This document shows, one piece after another, positions 26,735-35,489 of a stretch of 64,000 bases of DNA (the first letter of the stretch is position 1; the number at the start of each line of letters is the position of its first letter). The notes beneath the pieces were generated by a model. It made no database searches. It saw only the letters and a program-made list of their open reading frames with translations, and was not told where the DNA came from. Made by a program: the position numbers and the translations under genes. Source of the DNA: an uncultured Pelagibacteraceae bacterium (lineage in GTDB: Bacteria > Pseudomonadota > Alphaproteobacteria > Pelagibacterales > Pelagibacteraceae); assembly GCA_902594335.1 (NCBI GenBank), contig CACJLY010000002.1:1-64000 (forward strand), given 5' to 3'.

Positions 26735-27178
26735 ATGCAAAATGAATCAAGAAAACAATGGTTAAGTTCTTTAGCAACAGCAGATGAAAATTATCTCATT
26801 TCGCTTTGGGACAATTTAAATATGAAAATAGAATATAATTGGTTAAGAGAACCTGAGATTGGCAGTGTTATGGTTCAGGGAAAAGTAGGCGCCACAGGTG
26901 ATAATTTTAATGTTGGAGAAGTAACTATAACGAGATGTTCATTAAATTTAGATAAAAAAATCCAAGGCCATGGTTATGTTCAAGGTAGAAATAAATATAA
27001 ATCCAAAATTGCCGCTTTGTGTGATGCATTGATGCAAACTGAAAAAAAAGAAATAATTAAAAGAAATATAATTGATAAATTAATTAAATATAAAAATAAC
27101 AAAAGAAACGAAATATTATCTAAAACAGAAGCAACTAAAGTTGACTTTTTTACATTGGTAAGAGGTGAGGATAAATAA
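26735..27178 (+). CDS. phnG: C-P lyase subunit PhnG
   Basis: 147-aa subunit of the PhnGHIJ core complex, needed with PhnHI to load the phosphonate on ribose at C1'. ATG 26735 (MQNESRKQWLSSLA) is chosen over an in-frame TTG at 26723 because it aligns with the start of E. coli PhnG. Conserved stretches are GKVGATGDNFNVGEVTITR, DALMQ and the C-terminal VDFFTLVRG. No Shine-Dalgarno sequence is visible. First gene of phnGHIJKLN. Confidence 0.92.
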   Translation: MQNESRKQWLSSLATADENYLISLWDNLNMKIEYNWLREPEIGSVMVQGKVGATGDNFNVGEVTITRCSLNLDKKIQGHGYVQGRNKYKSKIAALCDALMQTEKKEIIKRNIIDKLIKYKNNKRNEILSKTEATKVDFFTLVRGEDK

Positions 27179-27181
27179 TTT

Positions 27182-27736
27182 ATGGAAGTTGTTTCTAAAA
27201 AAAATAATTCTCAAACAAGTGCTGATTATTTTAGAAGTATTTTGTTTGCAACTTCATATCCTGGTTCGATCGAAATATTAGACAATATAAATTCGCCTTC
27301 GAACATGTTTTCAGCCAGTTGCTCTATTATAAAAACTTTTTGTGACAGTTATTCAAATATTTTTTTAGGTCGTAGTATTAATAATCCAGAAACTATTGAA
27401 TGGATTAAATTTAATACAGGTGCAAATATTACAGATAAAAAAAATGCAAATTTTGCAATTGGTACTTGGGATGATCTTTTACCATTAGATGAATTTAAAA
27501 AGGGTGATGAGCAAAATCCTGATCAATCGTGTACTATTATTTGCCAGTCTCAATTTAAAAAACCAAATGCCAAAATTACTGGTCCTGGTATTAAAAGCTC
27601 TAAAAGTATATTTTTACCTGATAGAGAGTTTATAAAAAAAAATAACCAGCAATTTCCATTAGGACTTGATTTTTATTTTGTTGATAATGATAAATTTTAT
27701 TCAATACCAAGATCACTAAAAATAGGAGAACTATAA
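27182..27736 (+). CDS. phnH: C-P lyase subunit PhnH
   Basis: 184-aa core subunit. PhnH has a PLP-transferase-like fold without the cofactor and forms the ends of the PhnGHIJ assembly. Family features are FRSILFATSYPGSI near the N-terminus, GTWDDLLPL, and KITGPGIKSSKSIFLP with FPLGLDFYFVD at the C-terminus. It begins 3 bp after phnG and ends 1 bp before phnI. Confidence 0.92.
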   Translation: MEVVSKKNNSQTSADYFRSILFATSYPGSIEILDNINSPSNMFSASCSIIKTFCDSYSNIFLGRSINNPETIEWIKFNTGANITDKKNANFAIGTWDDLLPLDEFKKGDEQNPDQSCTIICQSQFKKPNAKITGPGIKSSKSIFLPDREFIKKNNQQFPLGLDFYFVDNDKFYSIPRSLKIGEL

Positions 27737-27737
27737 A

Positions 27738-28817
27738 ATGTATGTATCTGTAAAAGGTGGAGAAAAGGCAATCAATAATGCACATTCTTGGTTATCTGAA
27801 ATAAGAAGAGGCGATGTAAATATAGCAGAACTAAATATTAAACAAATTAGTGAACAACTAACTTTAAGTGTTGATAGAGTTATGTCAGAAGGATCTCTAT
27901 ATGACAAAGATTTGTCTGCTCTTGCAATCAAACAGTCTAGAGGTGACTTGATTGAAGCAATTTTTCTAATGAGAGCTTATAGAACTACTTTACCTAGAAT
28001 TGGTTCAAGCAAACCTATCGAAACTAGCAAAATGTTATGCCTGAGAAGAATATCTGCAACATTTAAAGATATCCCAGGTAAACAAAAGTTAGGCCCAACA
28101 TTTGACTACACACACCGTTTACTTGACTTCAAACTTCTTGCTGATGGTGAGTATGAAAAAGCTAAGATTGAAAAATATGATGATAAAGAAATCCCGCATG
28201 TTTTAAGCTTTTTAAATAAAGAAGGATTAATTCAGAAAGAAATACATAGTGGCAAAACATCTAAAGATATTACAAGAAACCCAATTAATTTTCCTTTAAC
28301 AAGATCTGAACGATTGCAATCTCTTTCAAGAGGAGATGAGGGTTTTCTTCTTGGTTTAGCTTACTCAACACAGAGAGGTTATGCTAGAAACCATGCATTT
28401 GTTGGTGAATTAAGAACTGGTTTCGTTGAGGTTCAATTTGAAATTCCAGAATTAGGTATAGAAATAAATATTGCTGATGTCATGTTTACTGAGTGTGAGT
28501 CAGTAAACCAATTTAAAGGTAGTAAAAAAATACCTGCTCAATTTACCCGTGGATATGGTTTAGTTTTTGGTCAATTAGAGAGAAAAGCTATTTCTATGGC
28601 TTTAGTTGATAGATCAATGAGATGGAAAGAATTTGGTGAGGAGTATTTGGGTGTTGCTGCTCAAGATGAAGAATTTGTTATATCTCATTGTGATAATATT
28701 CAAGCCACAGGTTTTTTAGAACATATCAAATTACCTCATTATGTAGATTTTCAGGCGGAATTGGATTTAGTAAGAAAAATTAGAGAAGAATATAAAAAAA
28801 ATGAACAACGTACTTAA
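27738..28817 (+). CDS. phnI: C-P lyase subunit PhnI
   Basis: 359-aa subunit. With PhnG, H and L it attaches the phosphonate to ribose of ATP, displacing adenine; alone it acts as a nucleosidase. MYVSVKGGEKAINNAH is the characteristic N-terminus. DYTHRLLDFKLL and AYSTQRGYARNHAF are conserved blocks, and FTRGYGLVFGQLERKA carries likely active-site residues. It overlaps phnJ by 17 bp, so the two are translationally coupled. Confidence 0.94.
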   Translation: MYVSVKGGEKAINNAHSWLSEIRRGDVNIAELNIKQISEQLTLSVDRVMSEGSLYDKDLSALAIKQSRGDLIEAIFLMRAYRTTLPRIGSSKPIETSKMLCLRRISATFKDIPGKQKLGPTFDYTHRLLDFKLLADGEYEKAKIEKYDDKEIPHVLSFLNKEGLIQKEIHSGKTSKDITRNPINFPLTRSERLQSLSRGDEGFLLGLAYSTQRGYARNHAFVGELRTGFVEVQFEIPELGIEINIADVMFTECESVNQFKGSKKIPAQFTRGYGLVFGQLERKAISMALVDRSMRWKEFGEEYLGVAAQDEEFVISHCDNIQATGFLEHIKLPHYVDFQAELDLVRKIREEYKKNEQRT

Positions 28818-29682
28818 ATTTAAAAATAAAAAAGCTAATGTTGCAGCTCAAGATGAAATTTATAATTTTGCTTATTTAGACGAAAACACAAAAAGAATGA
28901 TAAGAAGAGCTTTAATCAAAGCTCTTTGCATACCAGGTTATCAAGTTCCATTTTCATCTAGAGAAATGCCTATGCCTTACGGATGGGGAACTGGTGGGGT
29001 TCAAGTAACATCGTCATGTTTAACAACTGATGATGTGCTAAAAGTTATTGATCAAGGGGCAGATGATACTACGAATGCAGTTTCAATTAGGAATTTTTTT
29101 AAAAAAACTGCTAATATTGAGACCACAGAAAAAACAAGCCAAGCATCGATAATTCAGACAAGACACAGAATTCCAGAAGAAAAGTTAAAAGAAAAACAAA
29201 TACTTGTTTATCAGGTTCCAATACCTGAACCTCTTGCGTTTTTAGAACCAAGATATCAAGAAACTAAAAAAATGCATGCACTATCAGAATATGGAATTAT
29301 GCATGTAAAGTTATATGAAGATATTACCAAAAATGGTCATATAGAAACAGCATATGCTTATCCAGTAAAGACAAATGATAGATATATAATGGACCCATCA
29401 CCTATTCCAAAATTTGACAATCCAAAGATGAATAACAATCCTGCTATACAATTGTTTGGAGCTGGAAGAGAGCAAAGAATTTATGCAATACCACCATATA
29501 CTGAAGTAACGAGTATTGATTTTGAGGATTATCCATTTGATCCTTCAAAAGCACCACATAAATGTTCTATTTGTGGATCAAATGATAGTTTTTTAGATGA
29601 AATAATTACTGACGATGATGGTAATAGATCGTTCATATGTTCAGATACAAATTACTGCAATCAAAGAATGAAAGATAAGTAA
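28801..29682 (+). CDS. phnJ: C-P lyase radical SAM enzyme PhnJ
   Basis: Catalytic 293-aa subunit that cleaves the C-P bond of ribose-1-phosphonate 5-phosphate by radical chemistry, releasing methane when methylphosphonate is the substrate. Cys255, Cys258, Cys280 and Cys286 keep the E. coli spacing (C-x2-C-x21-C-x5-C), three for the Fe-S cluster and one as the thiyl radical residue. The GWGTGGVQVT block near residue 60 contains the glycine implicated in radical transfer. All key residues are present, so the enzyme should be active. Confidence 0.96.
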   Translation: MNNVLKFKNKKANVAAQDEIYNFAYLDENTKRMIRRALIKALCIPGYQVPFSSREMPMPYGWGTGGVQVTSSCLTTDDVLKVIDQGADDTTNAVSIRNFFKKTANIETTEKTSQASIIQTRHRIPEEKLKEKQILVYQVPIPEPLAFLEPRYQETKKMHALSEYGIMHVKLYEDITKNGHIETAYAYPVKTNDRYIMDPSPIPKFDNPKMNNNPAIQLFGAGREQRIYAIPPYTEVTSIDFEDYPFDPSKAPHKCSICGSNDSFLDEIITDDDGNRSFICSDTNYCNQRMKDK

Positions 29683-30450
29683 ATGGAACCAATATTATCT
29701 GTTCAAAATTTAAATAAATATTATGGCGATCAAGTTGGATGTAAAAATATGAATATGACATTGTATCCAGGTGAAGTCGTAGGAGTAGTAGGAGAATCTG
29801 GCTCAGGAAAAACAACTTTTATAAATTCAATATCGGGAAATCTGAACCCTGATCGTGGAAAAATCCTAATTAATAAAGATAATGAAATTATTAATTTCTT
29901 AGAAATATCAGAGTCATTGAAAAGATTATTGATAAGAACTGAATTAGCTTTTGTTCACCAAAATCCTAGAGATGGTTTAAGATTGGACGTAAGTGCTGGC
30001 GGAAATATTAGTGAAAGATTAATGTCTATTGGACAAAGAAATTATGGAAATATTAGGCAAACTATTTTTAAATGGTTAGATAAAGTAGAAATCGATAAAA
30101 GTAGGGTAGATGATTTTCCAAGAACATTTTCTGGTGGAATGTTACAGAGATTACAAATAGCAAAAAACTTGGTTACGAGTCCTAAAATAATTTTCATGGA
30201 TGAACCAACAGGAGGACTTGATGTTTCTGTTCAAGCAAAAATTTTAGATTTGTTAAGAAAATTAGTTAGAGAATTAAATTTATCAGTTGTCATTGTTTCT
30301 CACGATCTTGCAGTTATTAGATTGTTAGCTGATAAAATTATTGTGATGAAAAATGGTGAGGCTGTTGAAACTGGACTTTGCGATCAGGTATTAGATGATC
30401 CACAACATTCTTATACTCAGTTATTAGTCAGCTCAGTACTTCAGGTTTAA
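29683..30450 (+). CDS. phnK: C-P lyase ABC-type ATPase PhnK
   Basis: 255-aa ABC protein that docks on PhnJ in the core complex and is not part of a transporter. Walker A GESGSGKTT, Q-loop VHQNPRDGLRLDVSAGGN (a PhnK marker), signature FSGGMLQRLQ, Walker B IIFMDEPTGGLDV and H-loop IVSHD are intact. It starts directly after the phnJ stop and is followed by phnL after 1 bp. Confidence 0.94.
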   Translation: MEPILSVQNLNKYYGDQVGCKNMNMTLYPGEVVGVVGESGSGKTTFINSISGNLNPDRGKILINKDNEIINFLEISESLKRLLIRTELAFVHQNPRDGLRLDVSAGGNISERLMSIGQRNYGNIRQTIFKWLDKVEIDKSRVDDFPRTFSGGMLQRLQIAKNLVTSPKIIFMDEPTGGLDVSVQAKILDLLRKLVRELNLSVVIVSHDLAVIRLLADKIIVMKNGEAVETGLCDQVLDDPQHSYTQLLVSSVLQV

Positions 30451-30451
30451 A

Positions 30452-31129
30452 ATGATTGAACTTAATAATATTACAAAAAAATTTACACTTCATAATCAAG
30501 GAAGAACAAACATATCAGTTTTTAAAAATTTGAATTTGAAAATTAATCCTGGAGAAATTGTAGCTTTGACAGGACCATCAGGTGTTGGAAAATCTAGTAT
30601 TTTAAAAATGATTTATGGAAATTATGTTTTTCAATCAGGAGAAATTAAAATTAATAATTACAAAATAGATCATAAATATCCTAGAAATATTATTGAACTT
30701 AGAAAAAATACAATAGGATATGTTAGTCAATTTCTAAGAGTGATACCTCGTGTTCCTACAATTGAAATTGTTATGGAGCCATTATTAGAAATAAATTTTG
30801 ATCAAGAAGAAGTTCGTGAAAGAGCTGAAAAAATTTTACTAGATCTTAATATCGATAAGAATTTATGGAACTTATCGCCACTTACTTTTTCAGGAGGTGA
30901 GCAACAGAGAGTAAATGTTGCTAGGGGATTGATTAGAAATTATCCATGCTTGCTACTAGATGAACCAACCGCTAGCTTAGACAATGTTAATAAAGATATT
31001 GTTTTGAATTTGATTAATGAAAAAAAAGATAAAGGATCTTCAATAATTGGTATTTTTCATGATGAATCTTCACGTAAATATTTAAATGCTAGAGAAATAG
31101 ATATTACAAAAATATCACATGGAAACTAA
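30452..31129 (+). CDS. phnL: C-P lyase ABC-type ATPase PhnL
   Basis: 225-aa ABC protein required with PhnGHI for making the ribose-1-phosphonate triphosphate and able to join PhnK on the core complex. Walker A GPSGVGKSS, signature FSGGEQQRVNVARG, Walker B CLLLDEPTASLD and His in GIFHDE are present; VSQFLRVIPRVPTIEIV matches the PhnL-type Q-loop. It overlaps phnN by 11 bp. Confidence 0.94.
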   Translation: MIELNNITKKFTLHNQGRTNISVFKNLNLKINPGEIVALTGPSGVGKSSILKMIYGNYVFQSGEIKINNYKIDHKYPRNIIELRKNTIGYVSQFLRVIPRVPTIEIVMEPLLEINFDQEEVRERAEKILLDLNIDKNLWNLSPLTFSGGEQQRVNVARGLIRNYPCLLLDEPTASLDNVNKDIVLNLINEKKDKGSSIIGIFHDESSRKYLNAREIDITKISHGN

Positions 31130-31655
31130 CGGTCAGCTTTTTGTAGTCGTTGGACCATCCGGCTCAGGAAAAGATACATTATTAAAAAAAGTAATAAATA
31201 AAATTCCTAATTCCATTTTGGTTAAAAGGTACATTACCAGGAAAAAGGATATTAAAAATGAAGATCATTACAGTATATCAATTAAAAATTTTGAAGATAA
31301 AATTTCAAAAAAATTTTTCTTCATCTACTGGAAAGCTCATGGTTTATCATACGGTATTCCATTTAAGGAAATAAAAAAAATAGAGCAAGGTAAAACAGTA
31401 ATTTTTAATGGATCAAGAAAAGTACTTTTTAAAGTAAAAAAAAAAGTTAATAACGTTAAAATAATTAATATAACTGCCCCATCAACAATTATTAAAAATA
31501 GACTTGTAAATCGAGCTAGAGAAGACAAAAAATCAATAAATAAAAGGATAAAAAGAAAAATTAATTTACTTCCAAATAATACAATTACTATAAACAATAA
31601 TAAATCAATATCTATAGGTGCAAATAAATTAAAAAAAATAATTTTAGCTAAGTGA
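31119..31655 (+). CDS. phnN: Ribose 1,5-bisphosphate phosphokinase PhnN
   Basis: 178-aa kinase of the guanylate-kinase fold that turns ribose 1,5-bisphosphate into PRPP at the end of the C-P lyase route. Walker A GPSGSGKDTL near residue 12; RYITRKKDIKNEDHYSI follows in the lid/substrate position; RAREDKKSINKRI near the C-terminus. The phosphonate ribose carrier is thereby returned to nucleotide synthesis. Its 3' end overlaps the opposite-strand gene by 12 bp. Confidence 0.9.
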   Translation: METNGQLFVVVGPSGSGKDTLLKKVINKIPNSILVKRYITRKKDIKNEDHYSISIKNFEDKISKKFFFIYWKAHGLSYGIPFKEIKKIEQGKTVIFNGSRKVLFKVKKKVNNVKIINITAPSTIIKNRLVNRAREDKKSINKRIKRKINLLPNNTITINNNKSISIGANKLKKIILAK

Positions 31656-32357
31656 AAAATTTTCTAAATTCTCAAACATTCCTTTTTGATTTTCACAAAA
31701 TATATATATTTTATCAAAATCATTTATTTCATTTAAAATGATTTCTTTTTTTTTTTCAATTTTTTTTAACTCAAAATACAATTTGTTTCCTGATACCTCA
31801 GATGCAAGGGTCATGTGAAAATTAAATTCTGACATTAAATAGGGATATCCCCATTTATATAAAATACTTAATTGTAATTTACTTAGTTTAGAGGGATTTC
31901 TTCTATCAATTTCTTTTTTTGTAAGAGGTGACCTAAATTTAAATAATTCTCTAACAAGTCTATTTGATAACTTATTAATGTTATTATTCTTTTTAGATTG
32001 CACAAAAGCATAAAAATTATCAATTTTTTTTAATTTAAATTTATAAAAATTAAATTTTTTATATTTTTTAGCTACGACCTCAATTTTTTTAAATAATTCT
32101 TTTCTATTATAATTATTGTTTAGTTTAAAAGGAGGTATAAGTGTCCCATGAAATCCATATTTTCTTGCAATTAAAATATTATTATCTATGCTTTTTAAGT
32201 TTTTTATTCCAAATCTGTTTAGATAATTAATTCTTTGCTTCTTATTTATAAATTTTGCGTCAAGTGGATCCCAACCAAACCAATATTTACCAAATTCTTC
32301 TAGACCACTTCCTTTTGGTGGAGCGTAATAAATTGCAAATCTTGAATATTTTTTCAT
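31644..32357 (-). CDS. 2H-phosphoesterase-family phosphonate operon protein (DUF1045)
   Basis: 237 aa. It belongs to the DUF1045 family found in many C-P lyase clusters. Two H-x-T motifs, His70-Gly-Thr72 (YGFHGTLIPPF) and His181-Met-Thr183 (FNFHMTLAS), mark the 2H phosphoesterase superfamily, whose members open cyclic phosphodiesters. Opposite in direction to its neighbours, it converges on phnN (12-bp overlap) and diverges from phnM with a 75-bp gap. No phnP is seen in this window. C-P lyase yields 5-phosphoribosyl 1,2-cyclic phosphate, so a PhnP-replacing role is a sensible inference, not proven. Confidence 0.85.
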   Translation of the reverse strand: MKKYSRFAIYYAPPKGSGLEEFGKYWFGWDPLDAKFINKKQRINYLNRFGIKNLKSIDNNILIARKYGFHGTLIPPFKLNNNYNRKELFKKIEVVAKKYKKFNFYKFKLKKIDNFYAFVQSKKNNNINKLSNRLVRELFKFRSPLTKKEIDRRNPSKLSKLQLSILYKWGYPYLMSEFNFHMTLASEVSGNKLYFELKKIEKKKEIILNEINDFDKIYIFCENQKGMFENLENFSLS

Positions 32358-32432
32358 AATTCAACTTATAATACTTATATAAATTTTCTCTAATTTAAAA
32401 TATTTGTAACAATTCATGTGTAATAAAAGTTG

Positions 32433-33569
32433 ATGCATGAATATATTTTAAATAATGCCATGATAATTAAAAAGGATGAGATTATTCATGGTCATATAAG
32501 GATTAAAGATAACAAGATTATCGATATAAGTAGTGGATTAACTAATAACAAAACTTCAATAGACTGCGAAAAAGATTACATCTCTCCAGGATTGGTTGAA
32601 TTACATACTGACAATCTTGAAAGACACATGACACCAAGACCAAAAGTTTCATTTCCGGTTGAAAATGCAATTTTATCTCATGATAGAGAGTTAGCATCTG
32701 TTGGAATAACAACAGTTTTTGATGCATTGAGGGTTGGCTCAATTGAAAAAACAGGAAAATATAAAAAATACGCAAAAAATTGCTCAGATATAATTTCAAA
32801 TTTTAAAAAAGATAATATTCTCAAGATTGATCATAAAATACATCTAAGAGCAGAAACATGTTCGGAGAATTTGATTGATGAATTAGACGAATACAATGAA
32901 ACTCACGATGTCAAACTGGTAAGTATTATGGATCATACACCAGGTCAGAGGCAATTCAGAGTTATAGATAAGTATAAAGAATATCTTTCAATTAAACACG
33001 GTATGACAGAAAATGAGATGGAAATTCATTTTGAACACTTAAAAAATCTTCAAAAAAATAATAGCAAGAAGCACATAGATAGAATTCTAGAATTTAAATC
33101 CTTACATGATTGTATTTTGGCTAGTCATGACGATACAACAGAAAATGATGTTCATAATTCAAATAAATATGGAGTAAAATTAGCTGAATTTCCAACAACA
33201 TTGGAGGCTGCTAAAACTTCTAAAGATTACAATATAAAGGTTATGATGGGTTCTCCAAATTTACTTAGAGGAGGTTCACACTCTGGCAATATCTCTGCTA
33301 AAGAACTTTTAGAAAATGATTGTCTAGATATTTTAAGCTCAGATTATATTCCATCCTCATTAATTGTATCTGTTGTCAAATGGGGTTTAGAAATTGATAA
33401 TCTTCCAAAAGCATTTGCAGCAGCTAGTCACGCTCCGTCTATAGCTACAAATTTAAATGACAGGGGTTCCATTGACAATAATAAGAGAGCAGATTTAATA
33501 AGGTTTAAAATTTATCAAAATTTACCAGTTGTAAAAAATGTTTGGTCAAACGGAATCCAAGTAAGTTAA
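32433..33569 (+). CDS. phnM: Ribose-1-phosphonate triphosphate diphosphatase PhnM
   Basis: 378-aa amidohydrolase-fold enzyme that removes pyrophosphate from alpha-D-ribose 1-phosphonate 5-triphosphate before PhnJ acts. ATG 32433 is preferred over a TTG one codon upstream. Metal-binding and family motifs are GLVELHTDNLERHMTPRP (about 53-70), IMDHTPGQRQF, LASHDDTT and GSPNLLRGGSHSGN. The gene is detached from phnGHIJKLN by the DUF1045 gene and probably has its own promoter. Confidence 0.94.
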   Translation: MHEYILNNAMIIKKDEIIHGHIRIKDNKIIDISSGLTNNKTSIDCEKDYISPGLVELHTDNLERHMTPRPKVSFPVENAILSHDRELASVGITTVFDALRVGSIEKTGKYKKYAKNCSDIISNFKKDNILKIDHKIHLRAETCSENLIDELDEYNETHDVKLVSIMDHTPGQRQFRVIDKYKEYLSIKHGMTENEMEIHFEHLKNLQKNNSKKHIDRILEFKSLHDCILASHDDTTENDVHNSNKYGVKLAEFPTTLEAAKTSKDYNIKVMMGSPNLLRGGSHSGNISAKELLENDCLDILSSDYIPSSLIVSVVKWGLEIDNLPKAFAAASHAPSIATNLNDRGSIDNNKRADLIRFKIYQNLPVVKNVWSNGIQVS

Positions 33570-33805
33570 AATAACCCAGTTGTATAAGAATACTTAATTA
33601 TACCTGCAATCATTATCGGTATTTGTAGTGAAAAATTTGTTAATAAAGGTTTATCCTTTGTAATGGTACCAACAATAGTCCAACCGATTATACCTAAACT
33701 GTGAGGTATCATGCTATAAGGATAGTAATCTAAATAAAAAGTTAATATTCCTAAAAGCGTCAAAACTGTGCTTGTCCATTTTAATATTCTGATATTTGCA
33801 GTCAT
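33566..33805 (-). CDS. Small membrane protein of unknown function
   Basis: 79 aa with two to three hydrophobic helices (about 12-25, 36-48 and 60-75). No family recognised. A strong Shine-Dalgarno sequence (AAGGAGAG) stands 4-5 bases before the ATG at 33803-33805, which supports real translation. It converges on phnM with a 4-bp overlap. Confidence 0.65.
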   Translation of the reverse strand: MTANIRILKWTSTVLTLLGILTFYLDYYPYSMIPHSLGIIGWTIVGTITKDKPLLTNFSLQIPIMIAGIIKYSYTTGLF

Positions 33806-33829
33806 TTTCTCTCCTTTTTTTTTAAATTT

Positions 33830-33853
33830 ATTATCATTTTAAATTATGATAAT
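33830..33853. repeat. Inverted repeat upstream of the small membrane protein gene
   Basis: ATTATCAT and ATGATAAT are perfect 8-bp arms around TTTAAATT, in the 123-bp gap between two minus-strand genes. It may be an operator; no regulator can be assigned. Confidence 0.3.
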
Positions 33854-33928
33854 ATTATATTAAAGATTTGTTAAAATTAGTTTCTATTAATGCTTAATTA
33901 AATTATTAATAAATTTATTAATTTTAAA

Positions 33929-34522
33929 TTATTTATTTAATGCATCTTCAAGATAATCTAATCTATCTTGACCCCAAAAAATCTCATTATTTAAGACATA
34001 CGAAGGAGCGCCAAATACATCATTATCAACTGCATCTTTTGAATTTTTTTGATACTCCAAGTTCACATCTTCAGATAAAGCTAATTTCTTCATTTCTTCA
34101 AAGTTTAAATTTAATTTTTCACAAATTTCCTGAAGTGTATTGTGATCAGAAAGATCTTTATCCATAGACCATAAATATTTTAAACATTCATTTCCAAAAT
34201 CAAGTTTATTACCCATTTTATTTGAAGCTATTACAAATTTTGCTGGTAGGTGCGGATCTTTAGGTGGAAAAAACTTTGGCTTTTTAATAATTGGCAAACC
34301 TTGTTTATTTGAAATTCTATCCAGTTCTACAAGTCTATATTTTTGTCTGGCAGGATGTCTTTTAGGAACTGGCAATCCACCAGTATTTGGAAATATTTCG
34401 CCAACTAAATCAAGCGGTTTTTCTATAACCTCTAAATTATATTTGCTTACTATTTTTGTAAATCTATCAGCTCCTAGATAACTAAACGGAGATAGGACAC
34501 TAAAATAATATTCAACTTTCAT
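33929..34522 (-). CDS. DsbA/kappa-GST-family thioredoxin-fold protein, HCCA isomerase-like
   Basis: 197 aa. The N-terminal VEYYFSVLSPFSYLG has the SPFSYLG signature of 2-hydroxychromene-2-carboxylate isomerase and kappa glutathione transferases, in which a serine replaces the DsbA CxxC. The C-terminal cis-Pro loop is FGAPSYV, followed by FWGQDRLDYLE. It probably binds glutathione or a similar thiol. It lies 7 bp after the peroxiredoxin gene, at the end of the znuCB-zur strand, suggesting a redox pair. Substrate unknown. Confidence 0.8.
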   Translation of the reverse strand: MKVEYYFSVLSPFSYLGADRFTKIVSKYNLEVIEKPLDLVGEIFPNTGGLPVPKRHPARQKYRLVELDRISNKQGLPIIKKPKFFPPKDPHLPAKFVIASNKMGNKLDFGNECLKYLWSMDKDLSDHNTLQEICEKLNLNFEEMKKLALSEDVNLEYQKNSKDAVDNDVFGAPSYVLNNEIFWGQDRLDYLEDALNK

Positions 34523-34529
34523 TATTTAT

Positions 34530-35069
34530 TTAATTGAGCGCAAACTGCTTAATTTTTTCAAACTCAAAATGATCTGCTATATCTTTTTGAGCATAATATA
34601 CTTCTTCAACAACGCCTTGCTCGTTAATCAAAACATCAGTTACAGCAATATCAAAATGACCTTTAATCTTTGTTGGAATATATCCTTTCATCATTGCTGG
34701 AATGATTTTGTGAGGTTTAAATAACATTGCATTAAATGTTTTTGCCATAGATCTTTCAATTTCATATTTTTTAAAATATTCAAAATTTTCATCAGCTAAA
34801 ACTGTAAAAGGTAATTCACCATGTTTATCCATGTAAGATTTTAAATTATCTACTGGAGAATGAAAAATTCCAACATGTGTAAAATTATTTCCAAATTCAC
34901 TAAATCTTTTATTCAATTCATTCAATCTTAAATTACAAAAGCTACATCCTGCTATACGGTAAAAAGTAAGTAGTAATTTTTTGCCCTTTGTTTCAGATAA
35001 ATTAAATATTGAACCATCTGGTTTTGGTAATGAGATTTCTTCTAATATATCGCCTTTATTTATTTTCAT
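34530..35069 (-). CDS. AhpC/TSA-family peroxiredoxin-like protein
   Basis: 179 aa thioredoxin-fold protein. The active-site region reads FYRIAGCSFCNLRLNEL, a C-x2-C in place of the single peroxidatic cysteine, and the thioredoxin-like cis-Pro region follows later. It belongs to the peroxiredoxin-like AhpC/TSA group and probably reduces peroxides or protein disulfides. It begins 3 bp after zur and ends 7 bp before the DsbA-like gene, so it is likely co-transcribed with both. Confidence 0.8.
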   Translation of the reverse strand: MKINKGDILEEISLPKPDGSIFNLSETKGKKLLLTFYRIAGCSFCNLRLNELNKRFSEFGNNFTHVGIFHSPVDNLKSYMDKHGELPFTVLADENFEYFKKYEIERSMAKTFNAMLFKPHKIIPAMMKGYIPTKIKGHFDIAVTDVLINEQGVVEEVYYAQKDIADHFEFEKIKQFALN

Positions 35070-35072
35070 TTT

Positions 35073-35465
35073 TTATATACATTTCTTGCAAAGGCCAAAA
35101 AACTCCAAATTGTATTTATTGTATTTCATTCCTTTGTTATCTTTAAAATTTCTTAAGTGTTCTGATAGTTTATGATCATGAATTTCAGTAACATCTTCAC
35201 AACTTTCACAAATTGAAAAAACAGTAGCTTTTGCAATTTGACATTTTGAATTTTTACAAGCTATGAACGCATTTCTACTTTCTATTTTATGTATCTTTCC
35301 AATCTCCACTAATTTATCCAGAGCTCTATAAACTTGCAAAGGAGCATTAATACCTTTTTTTTTAACATCAAATAAAATTGAATATGCTTTTAATGGTTGA
35401 TCAGATTTTTCTATTAAATCTAATATTATTTTTTGGTTTTTAGATAATGTTTCTTGTTTTTGCAT
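35073..35465 (-). CDS. zur: Zinc uptake regulator Zur (Fur family)
   Basis: 130-aa Fur-family repressor. A winged helix covers about residues 8-70 (LQVYRALDKLVEIGKI as recognition and wing). The C-terminal dimer domain has two cysteine pairs, ICESC and LCKKC, for structural zinc, and a His/Glu-containing TEIHDHKL stretch. Zur represses zinc uptake when zinc is ample. Position after znuB and Zur-type palindromes before znuA support Zur over Fur. Confidence 0.9.
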   Translation of the reverse strand: MQKQETLSKNQKIILDLIEKSDQPLKAYSILFDVKKKGINAPLQVYRALDKLVEIGKIHKIESRNAFIACKNSKCQIAKATVFSICESCEDVTEIHDHKLSEHLRNFKDNKGMKYNKYNLEFFGLCKKCI

Positions 35466-35489
35466 ATTATTATTTCTTATAATACTTCA

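Noticed and set aside
32404-32424. TTGTAAC and GTGTAAT before phnM as a Pho box
   Set aside because: The units start 14 bp apart rather than 11, which breaks the PhoB phase seen at pstS and phnX.
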